Assembly (NCBI GenBank): GCA_027559495.1
Contig: JAMXSV010000001.1
Span: 496,001-560,000 of the forward strand
Direction of reading: 5' to 3'
DNA length: 64,000 bases
From: Aurifilum marmelostoma
Taxonomy: Eukaryota > Ascomycota > Sordariomycetes > Diaporthales > Cryphonectriaceae
In this document: positions 24,489 through 37,772 of the stretch, one piece after another
Layout of the letters: every line of letters starts with the position of its first letter
How positions within the stretch are numbered: position 1 is the stretch's first letter
Notes under the pieces: generated by a model
Told to the model about the DNA's origin: nothing
The model's input: the letters and a program-made list of their open reading frames with translations, nothing else
Databases searched by the model: none
Program-made: the position numbers and the translations under genes

Positions 24489-26094
24489 TGCTGAGGGTGG
24501 TGTTCAGTCTGGGATTCATTGAGACTATGGTAACGAACCTAGCAGCCAGCAGGGAGGTATTCTTCTTGGAAATAGGCTCGGGCGGGGTTGGGCCATCTCG
24601 TTCTCTTGAGACGACCGACGACTGGTGTATACACGGAGAGATGATCCAAGGTGGATCAAGCGAGGCGTCGTCAGGGTGAACTTTTTTTTTTTTTTTTTGT
24701 GTTTTCCTTGCTGGGTTTCCCTTCTTCGCCCTGATCATATTAAAGCAAGCAATATAGCAAGCATAATTCGGCTTGGTAAAAAGAGCCTAATTCGGCAGTG
24801 ATATCTAACTGCAGATATATATATACACAGTATTCATATATGTACGTGCCTCAAGTTCTCGAATTCATGTTTGGATCAAAGCCTGATTAGTACTTTCTCA
24901 GTGGTTTTCTTTTCTTTTCTTGTCCTTTTTTTTAAAAAAAAAAAAAAAAAAAAAAGATCAGGGTCTGCACGTGTGTGCCATGATTAAAGGAGGGGCTCGG
25001 GAAGCGGATTAGCCTCACACAAGGGCTAAACTACTTAGACAAGCTTTTGCCAAGCGATAAACTCGATGATGATGAGTGCTAGGCCTGCAGGGAAGAGAGG
25101 TTGGGGCGTCCCTTTGACGTGCAGTCTCAAAGTGTTCACCATTGCAACAAAAAGAAGGGTGACTAGGAATTTTTTTTCGTGAGAGCCATAACTTCGTTGA
25201 TTCCTGCAGTTTCCCCTAAACGCAGACGCCGAGGGGGAGAAAAGAGGAAAAAAAGAGCAGAGAAATATCATGTCTTGATAGACGGTGAGAGCGCACTTCT
25301 ACAAACAACACAGCCGCCTGCCTTGCTAGTCCCTAGAGAAAGACCCTCCTCCAGCTGTCTGTCCCGCACCACCGGTTGTCGTCGCAATTATGTTGTTCTC
25401 TTTCTTTGTTGAATTTCTCGCACGCTGGACCGTTCCTCGACTCCAAGGCGTGTCATTTGACACTGTTGTCGGTCCCCCCTCCCCCCTGCCCCCTGTGTCT
25501 CGCATGATGATTGAACCTTTCCTGTAGCCTTGTCTGATGTTTTCCCGACTAGTATCGAGCCATGTTTGCAGAGCATCCGAGATGCAATCTCCCTCGTGCC
25601 GGATGTAGGGTATAGAAGCTGATGGTGTAACGAGCGGCACCTCGAGCATATTGACTTGGTTGCCTGCCTGCCCATCGGCCCGCTCGTGTTTATGAAGCAA
25701 AAAGAAGAAAGACAAAGAACAGTGTGGTGTAGTATAAAGACCAAGCACAATCATCAGGACAGCAAAGAGAGAAAAACAGAATCATCATCATCATCCCCGT
25801 ACTCCAGTGCTGCTGTATCGAGCAGGCGCGCAAACCAGAAAAGTTCATGTGTTTGATCGTTAAGGTGTCATAATATATATTTTATGTTTTTTTCCTGTTG
25901 TTTCTTCTTTCTGTGGATGTATGAGGACGGCTTTCCTACTGAGGATGAAGAAAGCCCGTCGGCGGCCCTGTCGTGCAGGTGTCTGTCTGGTTCTCGGACA
26001 CGTGCCGTGGGGGCCGCGGTCTGTTCTCACCGAAACGTGAAAGCTGCCGCCATCCCTCACCGGTGTTGAGCCGGTGGAAACGACGGGACATAGG
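24489..26094. other. Convergent intergenic region between two kinase genes
   Basis: No supportable gene. It contains poly-T/poly-A runs near 24679-24697 and 24929-24954, and locally AT-rich DNA near 24730-24880, compatible with 3' untranslated regions. Confidence 0.5.
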
Positions 26095-27795
26095 TTAGAG
26101 GCCCTCCTCGCCGGCTTTGCAGAGTTTTATTTCTCGACCCCATTCTGACTTGAGGACTTGTGATGCTGTGATCCGTCGTGTGGGGTTGGGATCTAGTATC
26201 GAGTAGATAACGTTCCTACATCGTGCCTGTTCCGGGGGTGCGTTCTTGTCAGGAGGGCCCGAAGCGGACAGGAGAAGGAGGAGGATGATTTCAAAGATCC
26301 AGATGGCAATCAGATGGAAGAGAAGGGAGAGGGAGGGGGGGGGGGAAGAGCACTTACCCTGTGCAGAGACTCTATCGGTCCATATCCCTCCTCATCTCGC
26401 CGTCCCTCGAGATATCGGGCATAAAACTCGTCCTCCTCCTTCTTTGCGACCCGCCACAGGTGCCTGCCCGTCCTCATTGCCATATATATGACGCCGCAAG
26501 CCCAAACGTCCACCGCCCTGGCATCGAACTCCCTGTCGACATACTCCTCTGGTGCGATGTACGGTGCAGACCCGCAGAGCCCGGACACCATATGTGCATC
26601 GTTCTCCCAGGCCATGCGGAAGCACTCGCCATTACCAAAGTCGGTGATCTTCAGGCCACCATTCGTGGTGAGGAGCAGGTTTTCTGGCTTCAGGTCACGG
26701 TGTGCGACGCCCATCTCGTGCATGTACTCGACACCGCGCATCATCTGCTTGAAGTAGCAGTCTGCCTCCTGCACCTCCAGCTTGGAGGCTGCCAGGACCA
26801 GCGTGTAGAGGTCGCCGCCGGGACAAAACTCCATGACCTCGCAGTAGTCTCCTTTTGCGTCCTTGAGCAGGTCCAGGGTGTGTATGACGTTGGGGTGCCG
26901 CAGCGATGACGAGATGCAAAACTCGGCCGTCAGCCGCTTGCTGTACTTCTTCTCCGTCTCCTCTGGCCTGCGCCGAAACTCCTTGACGGCGTATAACTTT
27001 TCTCCCGGCTGCCCTTCAATCTTCTTGTGTGATATCCTCACGATGCCAAAGGCACCACGCCCGATGACCTCCTGGCATTTCCCGTACTTCTCCACGAGGG
27101 TGGCCGTCTGGTTGGGCCCGCCCCCTCTTCTCTGTCGATGCGTTCAGCGTGGCCTTCTCCTGCTTGAGCGTGTCTACCCAGCTCGAGACCAGCGACAGGT
27201 CGTTTTCTGGTGCGTGTTCCGTCTTCCTTCCCAGCAGGCCCTTGAACATGTCTGATAGCTTCTCCTGGCGGCGGCTCGACTTGAGGTGGTGCTCGTGGCC
27301 GCCCTGGACGTCGGGGTTCACAACAAAGCGCGTCGACACATGGCCATTTGTAGACCTGGCGGATTTTGGCTGCGACGCCTTGTCGACGGGCTTTGGGGCG
27401 TCTAGCCTCTCGGTGACGGAGGACTGGCGCGACGGGGCGCTGGGTTTCTGGGGAGGCGTCGAGGAGCCGGTGACAGTGGTGGCGGCGGCACCCGCGGGAG
27501 CGATCTGGGTTGTCGACATCTGCTTCTTGGACGGCGATGCGCCGGTCATGTCGAGCTTGGTGACGTCCTTTGTGGAAAACATGCGCGTGAGGCGATCCTT
27601 GACGGTAGGCTTGTCGCCGGTGACTGATCTGGGCAGTTGGTCTGCTGCAGGAACGTGGCCGTGACCGTTCTGGGGGTTCAGCCTGGGCGAGGCACCCTTG
27701 CTGGAGAGCTCGACAGACTTGATGGAGGCAGGTTGCGAGGAAGAGGAGGCGGTTGTCGACGACTTCGCAACGTGGATGGGTGGAGTGCTAGCCAT
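26095..27795 (-). CDS. HAL4/SAT4-HAL5-NPR1 family Ser/Thr kinase
   Basis: Exons are complement of 26095-26226 and 26358-27795, the intron being GTAAGT...AACAG. The product would be about 522 aa. Residues 1-230 are a Ser/Thr/Pro-rich, disordered regulatory region. The kinase domain follows with VIGRGAFGIVRISHK, AVKEF, HRDLKPEN, DFGNGECF and APEEYVD. The last exon encodes CRNVIYSILDPNPTRRIT and ends KAGEEGL. These blocks are characteristic of the fungal HAL4/HAL5/NPR1 kinases, which regulate potassium and nutrient transporters at the plasma membrane. The N-terminal part and the kinase domain lie one base out of frame near 27121-27125; one surplus base there is the simplest explanation, although a 46-nt intron (GTAGAC...GACAG) also fits. 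Confidence 0.88.
27121..27125 (-). other. C5 run (G5 on coding strand) with apparent +1 frameshift in the HAL4-like kinase
   Basis: Coding strand reads ...STEKRG then must shift one base to GPNQTATLVEKYGKCQ. Four Gs instead of five would keep the frame. An in-frame stop in the second frame just upstream (TGA overlapping CTGAAC) confines the shift to about 30 bases. Confidence 0.55.
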
Positions 27796-30700
27796 GATTT
27801 TTAATTAGGACGGAGGGAGGGCGACGGGAACTTTTTTTTCCTTCCTTGGTCTTTTAAAAGAAGTTGCCCCCTTGTAAGCTGACCGGGGCAAAGTCTGGGC
27901 TGCCGCCGCAACGAAGACGACGCAGGCGAAACGCTACAGGCCAAACAAGTAGCCTGGCTGGTGGTTACTGGTACGGGGAGGGAGGGTCGCTGGGTGTGGG
28001 CGCCGAGTGTATTGGCCTATGGCCCCTACGGCCTGTGGACCTGGTGGCTGCAGAAGGCCACAAGGAGCAATGTAAAGCTGCAGGTGGACTTATTTTGACG
28101 TTCCGGGCCCCAGTGTAACGCGGGAAGGCTGTCCTGTCCGGAGAAAGCAAGTTTTCTGTGGTGGTGGTGGTGTTGGTGGTGGTAGTATCGACAGGGGGGG
28201 TGGGCGAACCGCAAGATCTGAGCCGAAGCAGAGCGCAAGACCAGTCGCTGGAGCGAGGAGAGAGGACGGGTGGTGGGGGGTGTGGGTGCACACGGCGCAG
28301 AAGTGTTGTGCGGCGACAGGAGCGCCTTGGAGGGGAGGAGTGGGCCAAGCCCAGGAAACGGGGAGTCTCTATGAGGCAGACAAAACGGCAGACGATGAGG
28401 GTGTCTGGTGGGTGTTGTGTTGTTGTTGTTGCAGTCCGAGTTGTAGCAGTAGTAGTAGAAAAGTAAGAATTTCTCTGGCGCCTTCTTTGTCTCTGGCTCG
28501 GAGAAAAAAAGTATGAGGGAATTGTGCTGGGGCTTTATTAGAGCAAGCAGCACAGTCCAGGCCAAGGCGCTCAGGTGCGTAGTCTGGATGACAAACCAGT
28601 GCAGGGTGCGTTGGAAATTAGAAATCGGGACCACTGGCTAGGCCTGAGAGGTGGGCGGGAGGGGGGGGGGGAGGTGATCCTCGACACAAGCGGTTCTGGG
28701 GTATCCTGCCCGCTGGAACTGTCCGCTACAGGCCTGTAGCCCTGTAGACGGAAGCAGTATGGGTGATGGGGGTGGCCGCTAGCTGGCGCTTTTTCGGGGG
28801 GAGTCACCGCTCTCAGTTTATAGGCGGGTAGTAGGCTAGGTACTTAAGAGGTTGGAACTGGGCGGGGTCATTATCATTGGGGGAGGGCGATAGAGAACTA
28901 GTTGATCTAGTAGTATTGGCCAGGATAGAACGGCAATAAAAATGGGAAGGGAAGAAAGGAAAAAGGAAACAGAATATTGTCAAGGGAAAGGGGTGAAAGC
29001 CAAAAGGGTCTCAGGGTCACGAGTGAAAAGAGAAATAGAGAGATGAGTAGGCAGTCAGTTGGCAGGCAATTAATGTAGGATAGGTCTTGGTTGTGTCTTG
29101 GACCTCGGAGGAGGTGAGTGTTTTAGGGCAGGTAATACAAGCTGGATGTTAGAGGAGGGCGGCGGCCCTGGTGTCCAAGAAATGGCTGGCCATTTTCATT
29201 GACAGGTTGGTTTATGTGTGGTTTGTTTGTGTGGCCGCGGGCGCGCGTGTGTGTGTGTGTGTGTGAGAGAGAGCGTGTGCGTGTGCGTGGGTGTGCGCGA
29301 GTCTAGGAAGGAGGAGTCCGGCCTGGTGAAGGGGCCGGGCCTGATGACGATAAGACAGAACAAGCTTAACAGCCGCAGCAAAGCCCTGGGCTACAACATG
29401 TTAGCTGACAAACCCTTTGTTAATCCGCCAAAAAACTCGTCACCACCCACTTTATTATTTTTCTTTCCAGGGTAACGTTTCCACAAGCACGGAACGGGAG
29501 ATGGAGACACGGGCAGTGGGCAATGTCGGAGCTAGGTTAGAAAATACCTCGGGTCCTGCCAGGCCTCGACGGCAGTACTTGCTATATGCTATACCGTAGT
29601 AGGTTTGCCGGACAAACAGTCTGATGATGGCAGTGACGGTGGCAGTGCAACCTTTTCGATGACTGCCAAGGCGTCTCAAGACCAGGCCTGTGATGCTGCT
29701 GATGAACCAGATGACTCTGATGCGAAGAGACACATTCGAGGAGGCAAAGGGAGCGGAAAGAAAAGATGGCAAGATGGTACGAGTCTTGTTATGACAAGAT
29801 TTAGCCGTAGGACCGCTGGCCAGCCGATGACCCGGCTCTATACTGTAGTTTCTTCTTCCTTATTTTTGTTTTTTCTCTTCTTCTTCTCAAGGTTGGTGAC
29901 CTGGAGAGAGATTGACAGGGCTGGAGAATGGACCCACGATGTGTCCGTCCCAGGATCAGGTAGCGCCGTGGACAGAGTGGGAGGGGAAGGCGAGAAGAAC
30001 CGGGGGAGAGAAGGAGGAGGAAGGGGAAAGAAAAAAAAAAAGGGAAAAAAAAAAAACAGCTGCAGGTGTTTTTGTCAGGTGCAGAGCTTAAGGCTGGCAG
30101 CTAGCATGAATCTAGAATTTCTTGAAAGGCTCTTTTGACTTTTGGGATTTCTCTTCTTCTTCGTCTTCTAGTTCTTCCTCCCTCTTTTTTAAAAAAAAAA
30201 AATCTGGAATGATGATCCCGCCTCTTTATTTGTCTTCTTCACCAAGAGGGGTCAGACGACGAGTCCCTTCTCTAGTGCTGTTCCTCGTAAACCGCATGGG
30301 TCGGGTAGCTGCAGCTGGCATCCAGGGTTCCTTTGCTTTTCTCACCCCCCTCCATGCAGGTTCCCTATCGCGAGGTGAGGAAGGGAGTCACTGGTTGACA
30401 TGGTTGTACAGAGAGACGTATACATTGTACATCGGCACAGTAGGACAGTAAGCAGCGTAGATAGAGCTGTGCTTGGGTAGTTGGTAGTTGCTTGGCTGGC
30501 TGCAGGCCGCTATCCGCGCCCCTAAGTTCATCGTCTGTCCCTCCTTCCCTCAGAGCACGCCTTCGCTCCTAATCGTGGTAGGTGGTGCTACTAGGGTATG
30601 GTCTGGCATTACGGCAGGTACTACCACCACTACCACGACTTCCTATCTTTTCGATTTTCTGTTTCTTTTTTCCCGTGCCTCTTTCACATGTCCAAAGAAA

Positions 30701-33700
30701 ATCACGATTACCACAAGACGATCCTCTTGTCCCCCCCACTGACGAAATTACCCGGCTGGAAAACGAAGGAGGCCTCCTGTTGATCCAATCAATCGCCAAA
30801 AGTCTCGCCGCATTTCGCAAGAAACGGGACCAAAAGACAGATCAGTATTTCGGCATCTCTGCCAACGCCAGAACTGTCTGGATGATGATGATAATGATGA
30901 TGCTGACCCGTTAGATATCAGGCTATTTCTTCCCGTCTGCACCTCTCACCGCATGTCTACCTGGGCAACGTTGCGCAGGGTGACCAGACCAGGTCGGAAC
31001 TTGGATGGTCCAGGCCCTTGCGAGCCGTCCCAGGGGGGGACGACCTCTGCGAGTTCGAAGGACTCGACCGGGCTGGCGAGAGCAACATACACACCTTCAC
31101 GGAGGACGAGGATAAGGAAGGAAAAGTGGTGGCATTCTGGTACTTTGTCCAGAAGTATTTTTGGCGGCTGACAGCACATATGCTTCTAGTGCTTCTTGTT
31201 ACTACTCTGCAATGCTACACGCACACCCACACGCCCCCCTACCAGCAGGGGCGGACATGGCGACATGTCAGCTGCAGCATACCATCGTCCAACCCACCAT
31301 GGCACTATAGTACCTCGGTAGCGAGGTCCAGATAACCCCACCATTGCAGATTTGCAGCAAAAAAAAAAAAAAAAAGACAAGACGAAGGGGAGGGGCGAGT
31401 GAGAGGGGGGCACAAGGCTCGACAGCGACAAATAATATGGCTAGACGTCGAGGTAGGCCTGGACGAATAGTGCAAGAGCTATTTGACAACTTCCACGAAG
31501 GCCGTATCAATGCTCTCGTCGACTCGTGGATCTTTGTCATCATGGTACGAGAGACAGGGGCATGATGCCATTCTGATGGCCCTTCTGATACCAAGATAGC
31601 AGTCGCTGCCTGGGCCTGGTAAGTTTGTTGGCTGCATGGATCTTCAAGATGCCCATGCAGTGCAGTCGGTTTACCATACAGTACAACAACTCAATTATCC
31701 TGCACACGGCACGGCAATGCCATCCTCCTGGATTGAGCTTCCACTATGAGGGATTTAATTCCACCCTGGAGGGTTACAAGCAAACTACTGCACGCCTCCT
31801 GCCGTGTCTGTCAGTCGTGGCCGCTGCCCGCCGCATGTCGACATACATCCGCATTGTCACTGCTGTAGGCAGGCTGGGGAGCCATTGGCGCGGGCCGGGT
31901 TGGTCGAAGGGCAGAGGGCACACGCAACTGACAGACGACGGACGGTAATTGCATCCGAACTCTGGAAGAGGGGGGGAGCCGCGGGGGAGGGGGTCGCAGG
32001 ACCATCTGTCCCGCAGCGACACACAATACCTCTGAACCTGCGTTCTCGCACCCTCGGACGAGATCTGATGGATAGGTTGGTGGGTGGATGGACGGTCGGC
32101 CGAGCAAAGCTGCAGCGCGCGCTCACATCCATTCCCCTCCATACTACCTACGAGAACGACTGCGTACCACGGCTGCAACCCACCCTGGGCACCACCCCAT
32201 ATCTCTCTTGCAGCAGCGGGGCAGCTCCCCGGCATGACGACGGGACGCCGTGGAGACGCTGGCGTGCTCTATGCCGGGTCGCTACGGAGCATACCCCCTG
32301 CATTCGGCAACACATGCTGAATTGTGTATTGCGGTAGACCTCAGCGGGTCGCGCTCTCTTTTTTCCAGCTGTCAGCACCTCTGAGCCATAACAAAATTCG
32401 AGACCATGTCCCGTGTCACCTGCCGCCGGAGCGGCGAGTCTCTCTGGCAAGAAGCAAGATGAACACACATACGGTAACAGGAGCAAAAGAGAGAAGAAGA
32501 AAAGACAGGAATGTCCGATAAAGGCACACCACGTGCCAGCGTGTCATCGTGCCGTCCACCTCAGGCCAGCCATAATCTTACCAGCCTTCAGAACGTCGAC
32601 GTGGTGAGTGAGACCTTTTGTTTAGGCCAGAGCCAAGCCGAGCGGTGAGAACCACGAGATTAGGGGTCCAACAGTTTCCAACACGGGCCTGGACGACTGG
32701 CCATGAAACCCTGAGCCCTTACAACCCGGGAACGAGCGCGGGAAGGGGGGACAAGAGAAAATCTTGCGGTCAAATTTAAGCTCCCGAACGATTTGCGAAA
32801 TTTGGATGATTTGTGCAAGGTATGTAATGATCACCAGAGGAAACGGCCCGGAACGACGACAGCGCCCACCCCCTGCTCGGCCATCCTGCCACCTTGTCAG
32901 GGTACCATAGTATCTGTTATGCGATTTGACGTCACGCATCCTCTCACATACGCACACGAAAGAAGCTCCCCTCCCACCCCCTCATGTGGGATCGCCATGG
33001 GGCCCGTGTCTCGTGTCCGATCGACCACAGAGAGAGCTCAGGTAGTCCCGAAGACGCGATAGCCCAAAATCTGGATGGTCGATGGACGCAGTACAACACA
33101 CCAAGAAAAGGGATTATCTCTTGTGAAACCACCCACCCTCTCGTGAAGGAGCCCCGTGGTACCATCCTGTGCGCCGAGTGGTCGGCTCCTGTTTGACGGA
33201 TTCTGGTCTCGATATTGCGAGGCTGCGGTGTTTCCCCGTTAAACAATCAGATAGTGGTGAGGTCACCAAAACCAGCGAGCTGACGCGAAACAACGAGCCA
33301 CCTACCACACATTACCACATAGGATCGTCGCCCAGCCCACGCCAAGCAGTCTGACCTGGGGATATCTCGGCAAGGTCCCGGATCTGAAATCTGTGAAAGC
33401 GCGAGAGGGGAGGAGGAAGAATGGGGGACCAAGCCAGACTCGGAGATCTGGGTCCTTGGTGGCACATTGCACACCAACTCGGCATTCAGGTTGGGGCCTA
33501 CATTGAGTACAGACGGCGAGTGTCGGAGAGACGAGGCTCCAGATCCGCCAGCCTTGGCCCCCGTTGCCCCTTGCCCATCACCTCTCTCCCATTTTGTTGT
33601 GTTCCCTGCCATATGGTTTAAACCCTCTTCTTAGGAGCTCAAAACCTGCTTGAGCCTCACTGCTGACGTCGGCAGTAAGGTCAGACATTGCTGCTACTGA

Positions 33701-35095
33701 TACTGCCTAGCCACGCAAACTCAATCTCTTTTTGTAACCTGCCGAAGGGCACTCAAATCACTACCCACATGTCAGCTTGGCCAATCCCCGGCCGTTCCTG
33801 TTTCCGATGCCTCTGACGGCCGGTGGGTGAACTACAACTGCGGCCGGGCCTGACGACCAACCCGCAACCCCGGCATGAAAGAAATCCCTGTTTCAGGTTG
33901 GCGGCTTCTCCTGGGGTACTTACCTCCTATCGAGCTAAAATGTACATGCTATATACTAGGTAGTATTATGAAGAAGAAGAAAAATAAGGAATTAAAGTGC
34001 CATACATGAAACGAAACACTCTTTTTAACTGGTTGAATCATGCCACATTCAGTTCAGCGTGACAGGCAAATAGTGGAGTCCCACGACGCTGCAGGACCCT
34101 TATTTTCTTGTTTTGTTCTACAAATGCACCAACGGGTAAACACATCACCACCCCAAGTGACGTACGTGGGGATGCTTTTCCCTCGACGTCACTATCGTGA
34201 TCGCGACGGGGTCCTCCTTTTCAGGAGATATCGACAGCCCCCTTCGGAAAAGGGCCTCGTCTGGCCGGCTTGCCTGTCAGAAGACCTGTCAAAAAGCCTG
34301 CTTTTAAGAAAGAAACAAGAAAGAGAAAAAAAAGATTCCGCTTCTTCCTCTTGTCGTTCCTGGGTCACCCTGAGGTAGTGCAGTGAGTCTGCTGCGGGTG
34401 GGCCTGCAGGGACGACGTCCAGCCATGCTGGACCTTTTGATGTGTAGTAGTACTAGCCGCCACTACCGCGAGTTCAAAGTATACATGCCAGGCATTCAAT
34501 CGTAGGCATAGGCGTTTGGTAGCTGCTAGCTCGACAAGGGCTTGGTGATATTAGATTACTGCTTCGCCTGACGATGGGCTTGACCACATTAGAGAGAGAG
34601 AGAGAGAGAGAAAGAGAGTAGCCGTGGAAGCGGGTAGAGGCGGGGAAAGAGAATTCAAAAGGTCGTCGCCGCTTGGACGTGTCGCGTGACAGGGTGGATG
34701 GAAGAGAAAACAATGAATCAATACCGAAGGGGGGGAAAAGGAAATGTGAGTGCAGGACAAAGAACTGTGTGATGGGACCACACTTCCAAGAGTTTTGTCT
34801 ATTGTATTTTCTTCCATTCAACAAGGCCCCAACCGTGATGAATGCTGCTCTGCAGATAATCTATCTGTAGTCTTCTGTATTCAAATTGATATATTCTCTC
34901 CGGCTGTCGCTTTCTCCTTCTCCCAAACTCCACGCAATTGGGGGGGGGGGTGTCTGTGTTTGTACTTGTGTGTAAAATCCAAAAGCCAGAAGGAAAAAAA
35001 AAAGGATAATTTTGAGCAGGGCAATCTTCTTTCTTATGTTGGCCCTTTGCAGGATGAAAGGCTTTCCAGGGCCTTCACTCCTTCTCCTCCTCATC
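27796..35095. other. 7.3-kb gene-poor stretch
   Basis: No open frame here looks like a protein family member. I see microsatellites (GT/TG near 29248-29264, AG near 34591-34617), poly-A/T runs (28505, 30030-30056, 30191-30200, 31360-31376) and G/C homopolymers. It probably includes a long 5' region of the kinase to its left and the 3' region of the lipase to its right. Non-coding RNAs cannot be excluded. Confidence 0.5.
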
Positions 35096-37772
35096 TCACT
35101 GCCGCGTTTCCAAGAGCAGATCCTTCTCATCACCGCCGTCGTCTTCTTCTTCCCCGTCACCGTAGTCATCACCTTCGATACTCTCCAGCACCGTATCCCC
35201 GGGCTCAGCAAATTCATCGTCCTCTTCAACAACAGCACACTCGTCATCGTCCTCATAATCGATGCCATACCCGGCAGTTCCATCAGCCTCATCAGCAGTC
35301 GTCTCGTCCTCGGTGCCCGTGACGCTGCTGCTTGCCAGGACCCCGTCCCTCTCGGTGGAACCGCCTGATCCTCCTCCGTGCCGTGACCTGCCTGAGCGCC
35401 TGAGCAGACTCCGGAGGTCCTCCTCGCTGATGATGCTCTCGATGCTGGGGCGGACTCCGCCACCGCCACCAAGATCGAGCTCGAGACCCCTCGTCTGCCT
35501 TCGCCCGCGCTCGACGATCCTCTCGAGCTTGAGGCGGTTGGCGACGAACTTGACGGTGGGAAATGCTGACTGCTGGCCCTCGTGAATCATGCGGGCCAGC
35601 CTTGCCGGCGTGGGGTCGGTGAGGATGTGGACAAAGTCCATGGGGATGCTGCGGGGCCAGATGGTGATGGTACCGCCGAAACCCTGCTGCAGCCAGATTT
35701 GGCTCCAGTCCTGACCCACGAATCGAGGGAGCAGCTCCAGCTGCCGGAGGATCTTGAGCCACTTGGTCAGGTCGAGCTTGATGTACTGCTCGGCCGCCGT
35801 GCCCAGGAACCCGCCGCGCCAACCTCTGCCCTTCCGGTGCGTGACTGGCTGGCCCACGGAGCCGCGCGAGGAGAAGAAGAAGAGATTAATGTGCGGGTTG
35901 ACTTGCGAAACGATGGTGAAGTTAACGTTGAAGTGCAAGTTCAGCGCCTTGAGCGGGATATCCGTTCGCAGGCTGCCGTCCTTCCACTTGTGTCCGAACG
36001 AGTAAGGAACCAGCGTCCCGTCGCGCTGCTTCATCATCAGCACGACAGGGTTCAGGATGCCCGGGACGGCGGCAGATGCCAGCACTGCCGACCACACGAC
36101 GCAGTCCGGGCTGGTCAGGTAGTTGCACAGCATGGTCGGGCTGTGCGGGTCGGCGGGCACGCAGGACACATTGAGGATGCGCCCTGTGCGCTCGTAGGCC
36201 TCGCGGAAGGTCATGGACCCGTGGGTAAACCAGGAGCACTTCTTGGCCCAATCCACACTATCAAACCGCGCGCCCGTGCTGTACCATCGCCGGAACCAGG
36301 TGAAGAAGGGGTCGGAGCAGGCAGTGATCCTGTGTGCAAGGGCGGGCACGAGGAGCTGTTTCAACTCGTCATTTGTCCGCGTGGCCACGAGACCTGCGAC
36401 GAGGGCGCCACCGCTGGTGCCCGTGATCACATCTGGGAGGAGGTCTTCCTCAAGGAGGGCCTTGACGACGCCAATGTGATAGTAGGCAAATGTCGCCCCT
36501 CCAGAGAGACAGAGGGCCGTTCGGCCGTAGTTGGCATGCAGGCTCTTGAAGAGCTCGCGCTTCTCGTCGAGCTGCATCTGTTTCGTCTCGAGAACGAACT
36601 TGAGGCTCTTCTCCACTATTCACCGTCAGTCAGTAGGTCAGTAGGGTACTACGCTAGGACCTCCACAGCAAAACAGGTCTCGACGTACCTTCATCAACGT
36701 GATTCTGCACCAGATTCTTGGTCCCATAATAGGTCTGCGAGTAGAGCCTAGGGTTCTCGACCCCCACAAAGTTATTCTTTACGCACGCCCCCAGCAGGGC
36801 GCGCAGCGCTTCCACAGCTTTCTCTCCCTCCTGCCGCTCCTCCAGATCCACGCTCTCGCCGTCGTCGAGCCGCCTCTCGATAGTCTCGGCCTTCTCCCTG
36901 CTCTTCTTCATAGAATCCCACACCCTCTTGACCGTCTTCCAGTCATAATATGCAAATTCGTTGGTTTCCTTCCACGCGGCGTTACCAAGAAACTCGTCCA
37001 GCTCCCTGGCGGCGGCGCGCCAGTCCTTGTAGTTGGCCGTGGCGCGCATATTGCGCCGCAGCTGCTCCCGCCGCCCGCGCCAGCTGATGAAGTACTCGTA
37101 GAACCAGATGTAGTAACGGGTCAGGACGTAGGCAGCGGACAGACCAAGGAGCCAGCATCCTACAAAAAGCAAGAACGGGTACTTGAGCAGGCCATAGAGG
37201 TAGCCCTCGCGGGTCTCGTCTTTGGTCCTGCGCCCTTGACGGACCGCCTTAGGCCGCCTGTGTCGCCTCTTGGCCTTGTTGCTACCGCCGGCGCCGGTCT
37301 TGGCTCCTGGACGCACAATCTTCTCGTGTACAGGTGCCCAGTCGTTCTGTGCCGTGATGAAGAGGCTGTCCCTCTGGTGCCCGCCTCCACCACTGCCGTT
37401 GGCGCCCTGCGTAGGAGAGGAGACATCCGCGGCGGCTGCTGCTGCGTGCGCAGCAACGGCCTGTGCCTCGTCATCCTCCTTCTCAGGTCTCGGGGGTCTG
37501 TCTGCGATGACGCTCGACTGCCGCCGTGTGATGTCGAAGGAGGTGCGCCCACCAGGGCTGCCAGCCCTCGGGCTCGAGGCCTCGTCGTGAGCCTGTGTCG
37601 GGTCTGGGGCCGACAGCGCCGAGATGAAGGCTTCGAGGTCTTCCTTGGAGAGGAAGTCGATGTCGACGCCGGGAAGGAGAGAAGGGTCGAAGGCTTCGCG
37701 GGGGAAACCGTAGTTCCTGTCTGGTACCACCACGGGAGGCCAGCCGTCTTCTTCCATCTCGTCGGTCGTCAT
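35096..37772 (-). CDS. Patatin-domain lipase of the TGL3/4/5 type
   Basis: The product is 867 aa from complement of 36689-37772 and 35096-36615. The intron (GTACGT...AATAG) falls in phase. Family members hydrolyse triacylglycerol or phospholipid at lipid droplets. An acidic/Pro-rich N-terminus and a basic patch (about 167-183) precede one hydrophobic span (about 198-222). The patatin domain has the Gly-rich oxyanion motif SGGATFAYYHIGV (near 399), the nucleophile elbow GTSGG with Ser near 429, and the catalytic Asp in KDGS near 574, giving a complete Ser-Asp dyad. The C-terminus is very acidic (DYEDDDE, EEDDGGDEKD). It could also be annotated as a patatin-like phospholipase; which lipid it acts on cannot be told from sequence. 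Confidence 0.93.

Noticed and set aside
28026..28634. 202-residue minus-strand open frame in the gene-poor stretch
   Set aside because: The translation is low-complexity His/Pro/Thr with no family-like blocks and arises from GTG/GGT-type repeats.
34861..35472. Open frames overlapping the lipase C-terminus on both strands
   Set aside because: They are shadows of the Glu/Asp-rich coding region; codon content and homology support only the minus-strand lipase frame.
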